This document shows, piece by piece, positions 43,551-55,249 of a stretch of DNA of 64,000 nt. A program made the position numbers and the translations under genes. Position 1 is the first letter of the stretch, and the number at the start of each line of letters is the position of its first letter. Origin of the DNA: Pseudomonas sp. Os17 (lineage in GTDB: Bacteria > Pseudomonadota > Gammaproteobacteria > Pseudomonadales > Pseudomonadaceae); the NCBI RefSeq assembly GCF_001547895.1, contig NZ_AP014627.1, positions 4,839,501 to 4,903,500 of the forward strand, written 5' to 3'. Below the pieces are notes generated by a model. It did no database searches and was not told where the DNA came from. It saw only the letters and a list, made by a program, of their open reading frames with translations.

Positions 43551-46499
43551 ATGCCGAGCACGCCAACGCCTGCCCTCCGTCGCTTTCCTCTTCATATCCA
43601 CATCAGCGTGATGTTCACCCTGCTGATGCTGCTCACCGGGGTCATCCTGGGGATCTACAACTACCGGCAGACCACCCGCATCATCCTGCAAAGCAGCGAA
43701 AAGCTCTTCCAGCGCATCGAACAGGATGTGCGCGGCGACCTGAAGTCCACTTACGAACCCATCCGCCATCTGCTGCGCCTGCTGGCCGGGGACCCGGCGA
43801 CCCAGAGCGGCAACCTGGAGCAACGCCTGGCACTGCTCAGGCCGTTCAGCCAGTCGCTGCAGGACAACCCGAACCTGGCCTCGTTGTACCTGGGGTATGC
43901 CAATGGCGATTTCTTCATGGTGCGGCCCCTGCGCGACGCGGCTATCCGCAATCAGCGCCAGGCGCCGCCCAACAGTGCCTACGAAGTCTGGAGCATCGAG
44001 CGCGACGCCAACGCCGGACAGATGCACTCACAATCACTGTTCTTCGATTCGCAGCTCTCGATGATCGGCCGCCAGGAGCACCCGCAGGAGGGCTACGACC
44101 CTCGCAACCGCGATTGGTTTTCCAACGCCCGCAACGAAACCGAGCAGATCACCACCGAGCCCTATGTCTTCTATTCCACCAACAACGTCGGCACCACCCT
44201 GGCCCTGAGCAGCGGCAACCTGGCAGTGATGGGCGCCGACCTGACGCTGGAACAACTGTCCTCGACCCTGGCCAAGCACCGGGTCACCCCCGGCACCGAG
44301 ATTGCCCTGCTCGACGACCGGGGCAACGTCGTGGCCTATCCCGACAGCGACAAGCTGGTCCTGGAAAAGCACAGCGCACGCCTGATCAAGGCCAATGCCC
44401 TGAATCCGGTGTTCGGCGCGCTGCTGCGAGAGCAGGCGGAAAACGGCCACTTGCAGTCCGAGGGGCGCAGCTGGATCGCCGCCAGCAACCGGATCGCCGA
44501 GGGCGGGCCGGGCGGCCTGCAACTGGCCTTGCTGGTGCCCGAGGATGAGCTGCTGGCCGATGCCTATCGCTTGCGCTGGCAAGGCGCGCTGATCACCCTG
44601 ACCATCCTGCTGCTGTGCCTGCCCTTGGGCTGGCTGATCTCGCGGGTGCTGGTGCGACCGCTGCGCGCCCTGGTGCAAGAGGCCGACGCCATCCGCAGTT
44701 TCGACTTCAAGGTGCCGATGTCACGCCGCTCGCCGGTGCTGGAAGTGGATCAACTGAGCCTGTCCATGGCCCGGATGAAAGACACCCTGGCGAGCTTTTT
44801 CGAGATCAATGCCAGCCTGTCGGCGGAAACCCGCTTCGACCCGCTGCTGCAACGAGTGCTGTCGGAAACCGTCAAGCTGGCCCAGGCCAAGGCCGGCCTG
44901 ATCTACCTCTCTGAAAGCAAGGGCGCGCGCCTGGAACCCTATGGCCTGATCATCGACGGCGAGCATCAGGATCTACCGCGCTTCAATATCGCCACCAAGG
45001 ACCTGACCGACCACCGGCTGCCGGACTGGCTGCGCCAACTCACCGACAGCGACACCGTGGTCACCACCCTGGGCTTCGAACAGGCCGGTAGCCTGCAAAG
45101 CGTGCTGCTGGCCCTGGACAGTCCCAGCGCCCACTTGCTGGGCCTGCGCTTGCGCAACCGCCATCACGAAATGGTGGGCATGCTCCTGCTGTTTCTGGAG
45201 GACAGCGGCACCGAGGCGGACCTGGACAAACTCAGCCCGGATCGGATCGCCTTTATCCAGGCGGTGTCCGCCACCGCCGCGCTGTGCATCGAAAGCCAGC
45301 GCCTGCAGAACAAGCAGAAGCAACTGCTGGACGCCTTCATCCAGCTACTGGCCGGCGCCATCGACGCCAAGAGCCCGTACACCGGCGGCCACTGCCAGCG
45401 GGTGCCGGCCCTGACCCTGATGCTGGCCGAGGCCGCGGCCGCCAGCCACGACCCGCGATTCGCCGCCTACCAGCCTACCGACGACGAATGGGAAGCCCTG
45501 CATATCGCAGCCTGGCTGCACGATTGCGGCAAGGTCACGACCCCGGAATACGTGGTGGACAAGGCCACCAAGCTGGAAACCCTGAACGATCGGATCCATG
45601 AAATCCGTACCCGCTTCGAAGTGCTCAAGCGCGATGCCTGGATCGACTACTGGCGGGCCGTGGCCGAAGGGGCGGAAGTCACTGCCCAGGCCGCCAGCCG
45701 CGACGAGCGCCTGCGTGCCCTGGACGACGACTTCGCCTTTGTCGCGCGCTGCAACCTGGGGGCCGAGTTCATGGCCGAGGCCGACCAGCAGCGCCTGCAG
45801 AATATCGCCCAGCGCACCTGGAGCCGGACCCTGGATGATCGCCTGGGGGTGTCCTGGGAAGAGCTGCGGCGCCAGGAACGCACGCCGGCGCCCAGCCTGC
45901 CGGTGCAGGAGCGGCTGCTGGCGGACAAGCCGGAACACCTGTTCGAGCGCAGCGCGGTGGAGATCATGACCGCGGACAATCCCTGGGGCTTCAAGCTCCA
46001 GGTGCCGGCCCACAAGTACAACCGCGGCGAGCTGTACAACCTGAGCGTGCCCCGGGGCACGCTGACCGCCGAGGAGCGCTATGTGATCAATCACCACATC
46101 GTGCAGACCATCATCATGCTCAACCACCTGCCCTTCCCCAGCCACCTGCAGAACGTGGCGGAGATCGCCGGCGGCCATCACGAGAAGATGGACGGCAGCG
46201 GCTACCCCAAGCAGCTCAGGCGCGAACAGATGAGCCTGCCGGCGCGGATGATGGCCATCGCCGATATCTTCGAGGCCCTGACCGCCGCGGACCGCCCCTA
46301 CAAGAAGGGCAAGACCCTCAGCGAAGCGCTGAACATCATGGCCATGATGTGCCGCGACGCCCACATCGATCCCGAGCTGTTCGAGCTGTTTCTCCAGGAG
46401 CAGATCTATCAGCGCTACGCCGAGCGCTTCCTGGTGCCGGAGCAGATCGATGCCGTGGATCGGGACGCGCTGTTGAAAAAGGCAGGGTTGACCGCCTGA
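43551..46499 (+). CDS. HD-GYP phosphodiesterase with dCache sensor and large insertion
   Basis: This 982-residue inner-membrane protein has a first transmembrane helix (about residues 15-36), a periplasmic dCache domain (about 40-345, with YDPRNRDWFSNA), a second helix (about 345-365), HAMP (RVLVRPLRALVQEADAIRSF), a GAF-like domain and an HD-GYP domain with HDCGK at 657-661 and HHEKMDGSGYP from 876. In canonical HD-GYP domains these motifs are about 55-60 residues apart; here they are 219 apart, so about 160 residues are inserted. Metal residues look intact. It probably degrades c-di-GMP in response to a periplasmic ligand. ATG follows GGAGAG. Confidence 0.88.
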   Translation: MPSTPTPALRRFPLHIHISVMFTLLMLLTGVILGIYNYRQTTRIILQSSEKLFQRIEQDVRGDLKSTYEPIRHLLRLLAGDPATQSGNLEQRLALLRPFSQSLQDNPNLASLYLGYANGDFFMVRPLRDAAIRNQRQAPPNSAYEVWSIERDANAGQMHSQSLFFDSQLSMIGRQEHPQEGYDPRNRDWFSNARNETEQITTEPYVFYSTNNVGTTLALSSGNLAVMGADLTLEQLSSTLAKHRVTPGTEIALLDDRGNVVAYPDSDKLVLEKHSARLIKANALNPVFGALLREQAENGHLQSEGRSWIAASNRIAEGGPGGLQLALLVPEDELLADAYRLRWQGALITLTILLLCLPLGWLISRVLVRPLRALVQEADAIRSFDFKVPMSRRSPVLEVDQLSLSMARMKDTLASFFEINASLSAETRFDPLLQRVLSETVKLAQAKAGLIYLSESKGARLEPYGLIIDGEHQDLPRFNIATKDLTDHRLPDWLRQLTDSDTVVTTLGFEQAGSLQSVLLALDSPSAHLLGLRLRNRHHEMVGMLLLFLEDSGTEADLDKLSPDRIAFIQAVSATAALCIESQRLQNKQKQLLDAFIQLLAGAIDAKSPYTGGHCQRVPALTLMLAEAAAASHDPRFAAYQPTDDEWEALHIAAWLHDCGKVTTPEYVVDKATKLETLNDRIHEIRTRFEVLKRDAWIDYWRAVAEGAEVTAQAASRDERLRALDDDFAFVARCNLGAEFMAEADQQRLQNIAQRTWSRTLDDRLGVSWEELRRQERTPAPSLPVQERLLADKPEHLFERSAVEIMTADNPWGFKLQVPAHKYNRGELYNLSVPRGTLTAEERYVINHHIVQTIIMLNHLPFPSHLQNVAEIAGGHHEKMDGSGYPKQLRREQMSLPARMMAIADIFEALTAADRPYKKGKTLSEALNIMAMMCRDAHIDPELFELFLQEQIYQRYAERFLVPEQIDAVDRDALLKKAGLTA

Positions 46500-46505
46500 T
46501 GGCGG

Positions 46506-46988
46506 TCAGCAGTCACTCAGGCGCAGGAAGATCGCCGCCAGTTGCTCGATCCCGGCCTGGTCCGCCGGACTGAAGCGGGCCAGCTTCGGGCTGTCCAGGT
46601 CGAGCACGCCGATCAACCGGCCGTCCTTGACCAGGGGCACCACCAGCTCGCTGTTGGACGCGCTGTCACAGGCGATGTGTCCGGCAAAGGCATGCACATC
46701 CTCTACCCGCTGAGTCTGCAGGGTGGCCGCGGCAGTGCCGCAGACGCCACGGCCGAAGGGAATCCGCACGCAGGCGATCTGGCCCTGGAACGGACCCAGC
46801 ACCAGTTCCTGGTTGCGGTTGAGGTAGAAGCCGGCCCAGTTCAGGTCGTCGAGCTGGCTGAACAGGAACGCCGAGAACTGCGCGGCATTGGCGATGAAGT
46901 CACGCTCATCGGCCAACAGCGACTCCAGTTGGGCACACAACAGCCCGTAGCCATCCAGACCTTGGCCGGCACTTTGCAAATCGATCAT
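46506..46988 (-). CDS. msrC: GAF-type free methionine-(R)-sulfoxide reductase
   Basis: This 160-residue GAF-domain protein carries the three cysteines of the fRMsr family (CVRIPFGRGVCGTAAA and HIACDSASNSELV) and the family stretch LNWAGFYLNRNQELVLGPFQG. The enzyme reduces free methionine-R-sulfoxide. The ATG at 46988 overlaps the stop of the DUF815 gene by four bases (ATGA), so the two are coupled. It complements MsrB, encoded 4.4 kb away, which acts on protein-bound residues. Confidence 0.88.
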   Translation of the reverse strand: MIDLQSAGQGLDGYGLLCAQLESLLADERDFIANAAQFSAFLFSQLDDLNWAGFYLNRNQELVLGPFQGQIACVRIPFGRGVCGTAAATLQTQRVEDVHAFAGHIACDSASNSELVVPLVKDGRLIGVLDLDSPKLARFSPADQAGIEQLAAIFLRLSDC

Positions 46989-47875
46989 GCTTTTTGCTCC
47001 AACAACTGCAAGCCCACCCAATAGCGGGCAAATTGATAGGCACACCGGCCGTTGCGGTTACCCCGGCCCGTGGCCCAGCGTACCGCCAGAATGTCCAGCT
47101 CCTCCGTGCGCTGCCAGCTCAAGCCGGCCTTGCGCGCCAGCTCGCCGATCCAGTGTTCCACCACATTGAGAAAGTGTTCCTGAGTGAAGGGATAGAACGA
47201 CAGCCACAGGCCGAAGCGGTCCGACAGGGCGATCTTGTCCTCCACCGCTTCGCTGGGGTGCAGCTCGCCGTCGACGCGCTTCCAGTTCTCGTTGTCGCTT
47301 TCCTTTTCCGGCACCAAGTGCCGGCGGTTCGACGTGGCGTACAGCAATACGTTTTCCGGGGCCTGTTCCAGGGACCCGTCGAGCACGCTCTTGAGCACCC
47401 GGTAATCGCCCTCGCCGGCCTCGAACGACAGGTCATCGCAGAACAGCACGAAACGCTGGGGCAGCTTGACCAGTTGCTCCACCACCCGCGGCAGGTCCGC
47501 CAGATGATCACGCTCGATCTCGATCAGCCGCAGGCCGCCCTTGGCATGTTCGGCCAGCAAGGCGCGCACCAGGGAGGATTTGCCCGTGCCACGCGAACCC
47601 CAGAGCAGGGCATGGTTGGCCGGCAGGCCATCGAGGAATTGCCGGGTGTTGCGCGCCAGTTGCTCGCGCTGCTTGTCGACCCCGATCAGATCGCTCAGGC
47701 GCATGTCCAGGCTGACCTCCAGGGGCAGCAGGAAGCCGCTGCGGCCCTCGCGCTGCCAGCGCGCGGCCAGGCACTGGTTCCAGTCGATGTTCTGGCGCAG
47801 GGTCGGCAACAGCGGTTCGATCCGGGCCAGCACGGCGTCGGCACGTTCAAGAAATGCATTCAATCGGGCATCCAC
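46985..47875 (-). CDS. DUF815 AAA-type ATPase
   Basis: This 296-residue P-loop protein has Walker A GSRGTGKSS at about residues 92-100, Walker B-like RFVLFCDDLSF near residue 141, and the sensor region LLYATSNRRHLVPE near residue 178. This matches the DUF815 family; members are widespread and uncharacterised, possibly resembling AAA+ remodelling factors. It lies upstream of msrC on the same strand and diverges from sagS. The function is unknown. Confidence 0.87.
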   Translation of the reverse strand: MDARLNAFLERADAVLARIEPLLPTLRQNIDWNQCLAARWQREGRSGFLLPLEVSLDMRLSDLIGVDKQREQLARNTRQFLDGLPANHALLWGSRGTGKSSLVRALLAEHAKGGLRLIEIERDHLADLPRVVEQLVKLPQRFVLFCDDLSFEAGEGDYRVLKSVLDGSLEQAPENVLLYATSNRRHLVPEKESDNENWKRVDGELHPSEAVEDKIALSDRFGLWLSFYPFTQEHFLNVVEHWIGELARKAGLSWQRTEELDILAVRWATGRGNRNGRCAYQFARYWVGLQLLEQKA

Positions 47876-47997
47876 GGCTTTTCCTCAGGCACGTTCAAGG
47901 TAATGATGCGGCACACAGACCAAACGCCGTCCTGATCAAAGGGTCTATCGCCTTGTCAGCTGCTGCCGACCCGACCGGCAACCAAAGATGATCAGCT

Positions 47998-50344
<2,347 letters not shown>

Positions 50345-50361
<17 letters not shown>

Positions 50362-50809
50362 TCTGCTGCAGCAGGTGATCGAGGCCGTCGCGCAAGGGAT
50401 CAAGGTTGTCGAGATCGACGCCGCTGTCGCACAACAGCGCCGCCTTGAGCGGCGGCACCTGATCCCGCAGAGCCAGTCCGGCTTCGCTCAGGCTCAGGTG
50501 CACTTCCCGTTCATCGCGCCCGGAACGTTGGCGCTGCACCAACTGCAGTTGCTGCAAACGCTTGAGCAGCGGGGTCAGGGTTCCGGAGTCGAGCAACAGA
50601 CGCTCCCCCAGGGCTTTGACGGTCGGCTGCGGCACAGGCGTCGCCTGCCACTCCCACAGCACCAGCATCACCAGGTACTGCGGGTAGGTCAGGCCGAGGC
50701 GGTCGAGCATCGGCTTGTAACCACGCACCACCGCCCGCGAGGCGGCGTACAGCTTGAAGCACAGCTGGCGGTCGAGCTGGAGGGAGGCATCCACGGGCAG
50801 GTCGTTCAT
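50345..50809 (-). CDS. ospR: MarR-family peroxide sensor OspR
   Basis: This 154-residue OhrR-type regulator has a winged helix ([15 protein letters not shown], then [24 protein letters not shown]) and cysteines at positions 17 ([13 protein letters not shown]) and 127 ([10 protein letters not shown]), like the redox-sensing pair of OspR. Oxidation of such cysteines lifts repression of antioxidant genes. Its ATG overlaps the gpx stop by four bases, so gpx and ospR form an operon. A perfect inverted repeat upstream of gpx is the likely binding site. Confidence 0.92.
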
Positions 50810-51291
50810 TTGAGCAGGGCTTCGATCTCGCGGGTCAGGTCCTGGGGCTTGGTCGCCGGAGCGAAGCGCTTGACCAGCTTGCCGTCCCGACCGATCAGGA
50901 ACTTGGTGAAGTTCCACTTGATGCCCTGGGAACCGAGGACACCGGGCGCGCGCTTCTTCAACTGGACGAACAGCGGGTGGGCCGCGGCGCCATTGACGTC
51001 GATCTTCTTGAACAGCGGGAAGCTGACGCCATAGTTCAGCTCGCAGAACTCGGAAATCGCCCCTTCGTCACCCGGCTCCTGCTTGCCGAACTGGTTGCAG
51101 GGAAAACCCAGCACCACCAGGCCCTGGTCCTTGTAGGTCTGCCACAGCTGCTCAAGCCCCTTGTACTGAGGGGTGAAGCCACATTTGCTGGCGGTGTTGA
51201 CCACCAGCACGGCCTTGCCGGCGAAGTCCGCCAGGGTCTTGTGTTCGCCCTTGATGGTGGTGCAGGGAATAGTCAGCAGCGAGTCGGTCAT
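50806..51291 (-). CDS. gpx: Glutathione peroxidase-type thiol peroxidase
   Basis: This 161-residue peroxidase has the signature [14 protein letters not shown] with peroxidatic Cys37, [14 protein letters not shown] with Gln67 and the downstream [12 protein letters not shown]. Single-subunit bacterial members with Cys often use thioredoxin instead of glutathione. It is controlled by OspR through the inverted repeat 44 bases upstream and is translationally coupled to ospR. Confidence 0.93.
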   Translation of the reverse strand: MTDSLLTIPCTTIKGEHKTLADFAGKAVLVVNTASKCGFTPQYKGLEQLWQTYKDQGLVVLGFPCNQFGKQEPGDEGAISEFCELNYGVSFPLFKKIDVNGAAAHPLFVQLKKRAPGVLGSQGIKWNFTKFLIGRDGKLVKRFAPATKPQDLTREIEALLK

Positions 51292-51334
51292 GGCAGCAAT
51301 TCCACTCAGGATAAGAGTCGGTAAAAATAGCGCC

Positions 51335-51360
51335 CAATTAAATTGTGTGCAATTTAATTG
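51335..51360 (-). promoter_or_regulatory. OspR operator of the gpx-ospR operon
   Basis: Two perfect 11-bp arms, CAATTAAATTG and CAATTTAATTG, flank the spacer TGTG. OhrR/OspR-type regulators bind AT-rich repeats of the CAATT/AATTG kind. The site ends 44 bases before the gpx ATG. It would give autoregulation of ospR with gpx. Confidence 0.85.
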
Positions 51361-51362
51361 AT

Positions 51363-51387
51363 AAAAAGGCGACCCAAGAGTCGCCTT
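51363..51387 (-). terminator. Intrinsic terminator after msrB
   Basis: On the minus strand GGCGAC and GTCGCC form the stem with an additional AA/TT at the base, followed by TTTTTAT. It lies 6 bases past the msrB stop and directly before the gpx operator, so msrB and gpx-ospR are separate transcripts. Confidence 0.85.
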
Positions 51388-51392
51388 GTGCC

Positions 51393-51785
51393 CTAGCGCG
51401 GCGAGAGATCCAGACACACCGAGTTGATGCAGTAACGCAGGCCGGTGGGTGGCGGACCGTCCGGAAAGACGTGGCCCAGGTGGGCATCGCACTTGGCACA
51501 GACCACTTCGGTGCGGATCATGCCGTGGCTCATGTCCCGGATCTCGACCATGGCGCTGTCGGCGATCGGCTCGTAGAAACTGGGCCAGCCGCAGCCGGAG
51601 TCGAATTTGGCCCGGGAGTCGAACAGCGGCTCGTTGCAGCAGATGCAGTGATAGACGCCATCGGTCTTGGTGGCGTTGTACTTGCCCGAGAACGGGCGTT
51701 CGGTGCCTTTGAGCCGGCAGACGTTGTACTGCTCCGGATCGAGCATCGCCCGCCACTCTTCCAGGGTTTTTTCCAGCTTTTCCAT
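51393..51785 (-). CDS. msrB: Peptide methionine-(R)-sulfoxide reductase MsrB
   Basis: This 130-residue enzyme has the zinc-binding pairs CICC (about residues 47-50) and CAKC (about 96-99), [10 protein letters not shown], and the catalytic cysteine in RYCINSVCL near the C-terminus. It repairs methionine-R-sulfoxide in proteins, fitting the gpx-ospR context. The ATG at 51785 follows GAGGAAGG. A hairpin with T run sits immediately upstream in the leader. Confidence 0.94.
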   Translation of the reverse strand: MEKLEKTLEEWRAMLDPEQYNVCRLKGTERPFSGKYNATKTDGVYHCICCNEPLFDSRAKFDSGCGWPSFYEPIADSAMVEIRDMSHGMIRTEVVCAKCDAHLGHVFPDGPPPTGLRYCINSVCLDLSPR

Positions 51786-51804
51786 GGTCCTTCCTCTGCA
51801 ACGG

Positions 51805-51840
51805 AAAAAGCCCGATCTGTGTCTTTTCCACGGATCGGGC
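51805..51840 (-). terminator. Terminator-like hairpin in the msrB leader
   Basis: On the minus strand GCCCGATC...GATCGGGC (12-bp stem with one G-U pair, 7-nt loop) is followed by TTTTT, and the msrB ribosome-binding site begins about ten bases later. It has the form of an intrinsic terminator placed ahead of the gene. It could attenuate msrB or end a short RNA. Confidence 0.7.
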
Positions 51841-52009
51841 GGCACGTATGATTGCGCCTCGTCAGACGCCAGTCTGGCAGCCGCGTTACACCCATTCAAA
51901 CGGATTTTGCCGCAGCCGGTGCGGGCTACAGGCCGGTGTGACACGGCAGGATTCCCAGTACGGTAGTTCATCCTCCGCCTGGATCGTTCATTTTCGGGAA
52001 CACATCGCC

Positions 52010-53221
52010 ATGCAGGTCAGCAAATCGAACAAGCTCGCCAACGTCTGTTATGACATTCGCGGCCCAGTGCTCAAGCACGCCAAGCGTCTGGAAGAGGAAG
52101 GCCATCGCATCCTCAAGCTGAACATCGGCAACCCGGCGCCCTTTGGTTTCGAAGCGCCGGACGAGATTCTCCAGGACGTGATCCGCAACCTGCCCACCGC
52201 CCAGGGCTACAGCGATTCCAAGGGCCTGTTCAGTGCGCGCAAGGCGGTGATGCAGTACTACCAGCAAAAGCAGGTGGAAGGCATCGGCATTGAAGACATC
52301 TACCTGGGCAACGGTGTTTCCGAGCTGATCGTGATGGCCATGCAGGCCCTGCTCAACAACGGCGACGAAGTGCTGGTGCCAGCCCCGGACTATCCGCTGT
52401 GGACCGCCGCGGTGAGCCTCGCCGGCGGCAACCCGGTGCACTACCTGTGCGACGAGCAGGCCAACTGGTGGCCGGACCTGGCCGACATCAAGGCCAAGAT
52501 CACCCCGAACACCAAGGCCCTGGTGATCATCAACCCGAACAACCCCACCGGCGCCGTGTACCCCAAGGAAGTGCTGCTGGGCATGCTGGAACTGGCCCGC
52601 CAGCACAACCTGGTGGTGTTCTCGGACGAGATCTACGACAAGATCCTCTACGACGACGCCGTGCACATCTGCACCGCCTCCCTGGCACCGGACTTGCTGT
52701 GCCTGACCTTCAACGGCCTGTCCAAGTCCTACCGCGTAGCCGGTTTCCGTTCCGGCTGGGTGGCGATTTCCGGTCCCAAGCAACATGCCCTGAGCTATAT
52801 CGAAGGCATCGACATGCTGGCCAACATGCGCCTGTGCGCCAACGTGCCCAGCCAGCACGCGATCCAGACCGCCCTGGGCGGCTACCAGAGCATCAACGAC
52901 CTGGTGCTGCCGCCGGGCCGCCTGCTGGAACAGCGCAACCGCACCTGGGAGCTGCTCAACGACATTCCCGGGGTCAGCTGCGTGAAACCCATGGGCGCGC
53001 TGTATGCCTTTCCCCGGATCGACCCGAAAGTCTGCCCGATCCATAACGACGAGAAGTTCGTTCTCGACCTGCTGCTTTCGGAAAAACTCCTGGTGGTCCA
53101 GGGCACCGCCTTCAACTGGCCTTGGCCGGATCACTTCCGCGTGGTCACCCTGCCGCGGGTGGATGACCTGGAACAGGCCATTGGTCGGATCGGAAGTTTC
53201 CTCAAGTCCTACCGTCAGTAA
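52010..53221 (+). CDS. alaA: Alanine aminotransferase AlaA-type
   Basis: This 403-residue fold-type I PLP enzyme aligns throughout with E. coli Ala[50 protein letters not shown], then [17 protein letters not shown], whose Lys holds PLP. It makes alanine from pyruvate and glutamate. The start at 52010 agrees with the E. coli family start. It diverges from msrB. Confidence 0.92.
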   Translation: MQVSKSNKLANVCYDIRGPVLKHAKRLEEEGHRILKLNIGNPAPFGFEAPDEILQDVIRNLPTAQGYSDSKGLFSARKAVMQYYQQKQVEGIGIEDIYLGNGVSELIVMAMQALLNNGDEVLVPAPDYPLWTAAVSLAGGNPVHYLCDEQANWWPDLADIKAKITPNTKALVIINPNNPTGAVYPKEVLLGMLELARQHNLVVFSDEIYDKILYDDAVHICTASLAPDLLCLTFNGLSKSYRVAGFRSGWVAISGPKQHALSYIEGIDMLANMRLCANVPSQHAIQTALGGYQSINDLVLPPGRLLEQRNRTWELLNDIPGVSCVKPMGALYAFPRIDPKVCPIHNDEKFVLDLLLSEKLLVVQGTAFNWPWPDHFRVVTLPRVDDLEQAIGRIGSFLKSYRQ

Positions 53222-53525
53222 TCCGAATCACGCAGTGCGATCCTTACCCGGTCGCACTGCGATTAATTCAGCAACACATCTTCACTGCCCTGCACCACGC
53301 CCCTTCTATAAGCTTGCACTTTCCGCCCGGCCCATGGTCACAAACCCTGCACCGCAGCCGGTTGATTGCCCCTTCCGACAATCGCTCGCGCCGCGTCAAT
53401 GCAAGCGCCTAACACTGGGGCTAGACGACACAGTTTGAAATAGAAGCCGTATTGAATAGGCCGTTGCCGCACCTTATATACCCCGCAGTACGCTACATCT
53501 TTAGCTTGAGGAGATTTCTACAACC
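53222..53525. other. Intergenic between alaA and htpX
   Basis: These 304 bases hold a hairpin just after alaA (53231-53261) and the htpX promoter region. CTTGAGGAGATTTC just before the htpX ATG contains its ribosome-binding site. I see no gene. Confidence 0.45.
53231..53261 (+). terminator. Hairpin after alaA
   Basis: CGCAGTGCGA pairs perfectly with TCGCACTGCG over an 11-nt loop, 9 bases past the stop codon. Only ATTAATT follows, so it is a weak terminator candidate. Confidence 0.5.
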
Positions 53526-54413
53526 ATGATGCGAATCCTGCTGTTTTTGGCCACTAACCTTGCGGTCGTGCTGATTGCCAGCATCACCCTGAGCCTTTTC
53601 GGCTTCAACGGGTTCATGGCGGCCAATGGGGTTGATCTCAACCTCAATCAGCTGCTGATTTTCTGTGCCGTCTTTGGTTTTGCCGGTTCGCTGTTCTCGC
53701 TGTTCATCTCCAAGTGGATGGCGAAGATGAGCACCAGCACGCAGATCATCACTCAACCGCGCACCCGCCATGAGCAATGGTTGTTGCAAACCGTTGAGCA
53801 ACTGTCCCGCGAAGCCGGGATCAAGATGCCCGAAGTGGGTATTTTCCCGGCCTACGAGGCCAACGCCTTCGCTACCGGCTGGAACAAGAACGACGCCCTG
53901 GTAGCGGTCAGCCAGGGCCTGCTGGAGCGTTTCTCGCCCGATGAAGTGAAAGCCGTGCTGGCCCACGAGATCGGTCACGTTGCCAACGGCGACATGGTGA
54001 CCCTGGCGCTGATCCAGGGCGTGGTGAACACCTTCGTGATGTTCTTCGCGCGGATCATCGGCAACTTCGTCGACAAGGTGATCTTCAAGAACGAAGAAGG
54101 CCAGGGCATTGCCTACTACGTGGCGACCATCTTCGCCGAGCTGGTCCTGGGCTTCCTGGCCAGCGCCATCGTCATGTGGTTCTCGCGCAAGCGTGAATAC
54201 CGTGCCGACGAAGCCGGTGCCCGCCTTGCCGGCACCAACGCCATGATCGGCGCCCTGCAGCGCCTGCGTTCGGAACAGGGCCTGCCGGTGCATATGCCCG
54301 ACACCCTGAACGCCTTCGGCATCAATGGCGGCATCAAACAGGGCCTGGCTCGCATGTTCATGAGCCACCCGCCGCTGGAAGAGCGTATCGACGCCCTGCG
54401 TCGTCGCGGCTGA
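53526..54413 (+). CDS. htpX: Membrane protease HtpX
   Basis: This 295-residue zinc protease has an N-terminal membrane pair ([20 protein letters not shown] and [19 protein letters not shown]), the zinc motif HEIGH near residue 142, two further hydrophobic helices and the third ligand region [10 protein letters not shown]. It degrades damaged inner-membrane proteins. It is near identical in pattern to P. aeruginosa HtpX. ATG 53526 and 53529 are both possible; GAGGAGA precedes them. Confidence 0.95.
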   Translation: MMRILLFLATNLAVVLIASITLSLFGFNGFMAANGVDLNLNQLLIFCAVFGFAGSLFSLFISKWMAKMSTSTQIITQPRTRHEQWLLQTVEQLSREAGIKMPEVGIFPAYEANAFATGWNKNDALVAVSQGLLERFSPDEVKAVLAHEIGHVANGDMVTLALIQGVVNTFVMFFARIIGNFVDKVIFKNEEGQGIAYYVATIFAELVLGFLASAIVMWFSRKREYRADEAGARLAGTNAMIGALQRLRSEQGLPVHMPDTLNAFGINGGIKQGLARMFMSHPPLEERIDALRRRG

Positions 54414-54433
54414 TCCGCTGCAAGGCCATACCC

Positions 54434-54459
54434 AAAAGGGCGACGCGAGTCGCCCTTTT
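54434..54459. terminator. Bidirectional terminator, htpX / tpm
   Basis: AAAAGGGCGAC and GTCGCCCTTTT form an 11-bp stem with loop GCGA, with A and T runs at each side; it serves both convergent genes. Confidence 0.92.
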
Positions 54460-54478
54460 GCATGGCCGCCAATAAAGC

Positions 54479-55147
54479 CTATTCACGGACACCTTGCTTG
54501 TTCAGGCGATAGACCCGCTCCACCAGCCGGGTCACGCCACCCTGGAGAAACTTCCAGCTCTCTCCCAGAATGTCGCGCTCCGTTTCGACCTGCAGCTGCC
54601 AGACATCCCCCAGGCGCTGTCGAACCTCATCGTCGAGCACCGCGAATGGCGGCCCGTCCAGTTGCTCCTGGGCGTAGTCCATGGTTATCAGCAGCCCCTG
54701 GCTGCCCTCCGGCAACAGGCCATTGAGGTGGGCGGTGTAGCGCTGCCGCATCGGCGGGGGCAAGGCAATCATGGCCGCACGGTCGTACAGGGCTGTGCAA
54801 CCAGCCGTGTCCTCGGCAGTCAGGGCAAAGAAATCGCCGCACCAGAGCTGGATCGGACCCTGGGCATAGACCTTGAACTCCCCGTGCTGACTGATCTGAG
54901 GCTGCAACTGATGCTCACGGAAGAAATCCTCCACCGCCTTTTCCGCCAGCTCGATGCCCAGCACCTCGAAGCCCTGGTCGGCCAGCCAGATCAGGTCCAG
55001 GCTCTTGCCGCACAACGGCACCAGCACACGGGTTTGTGCTGCCAGCCCCAGAGCCGGCCAGTACTGCTGCAGGTAGGGGTTGACCTCTGCCAGGTGAAAG
55101 CCGATCTGATCCCGCTCCCAACGCTTGTGCCAAAAGTCCGCTTGCAT
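54479..55147 (-). CDS. tpm: Thiopurine S-methyltransferase
   Basis: This 222-residue SAM-dependent methyltransferase begins [18 protein letters not shown] and contains [19 protein letters not shown], typical of the TPMT family. In Pseudomonas Tpm methylates thiopurines, selenite and tellurite, giving volatile products. Zinc or metalloid toxicity may be its real context. It is convergent with htpX and follows a strong terminator. Confidence 0.93.
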   Translation of the reverse strand: MQADFWHKRWERDQIGFHLAEVNPYLQQYWPALGLAAQTRVLVPLCGKSLDLIWLADQGFEVLGIELAEKAVEDFFREHQLQPQISQHGEFKVYAQGPIQLWCGDFFALTAEDTAGCTALYDRAAMIALPPPMRQRYTAHLNGLLPEGSQGLLITMDYAQEQLDGPPFAVLDDEVRQRLGDVWQLQVETERDILGESWKFLQGGVTRLVERVYRLNKQGVRE

Positions 55148-55249
55148 GAGAAGTCCTTAAAATTCGATCAAAAAGCGCTAAAACTTATATTAGATTTAGA
55201 TCAATGATCTGATTGAAGATGGCGCATCTTAACCTTCAGGACCTTCCTC

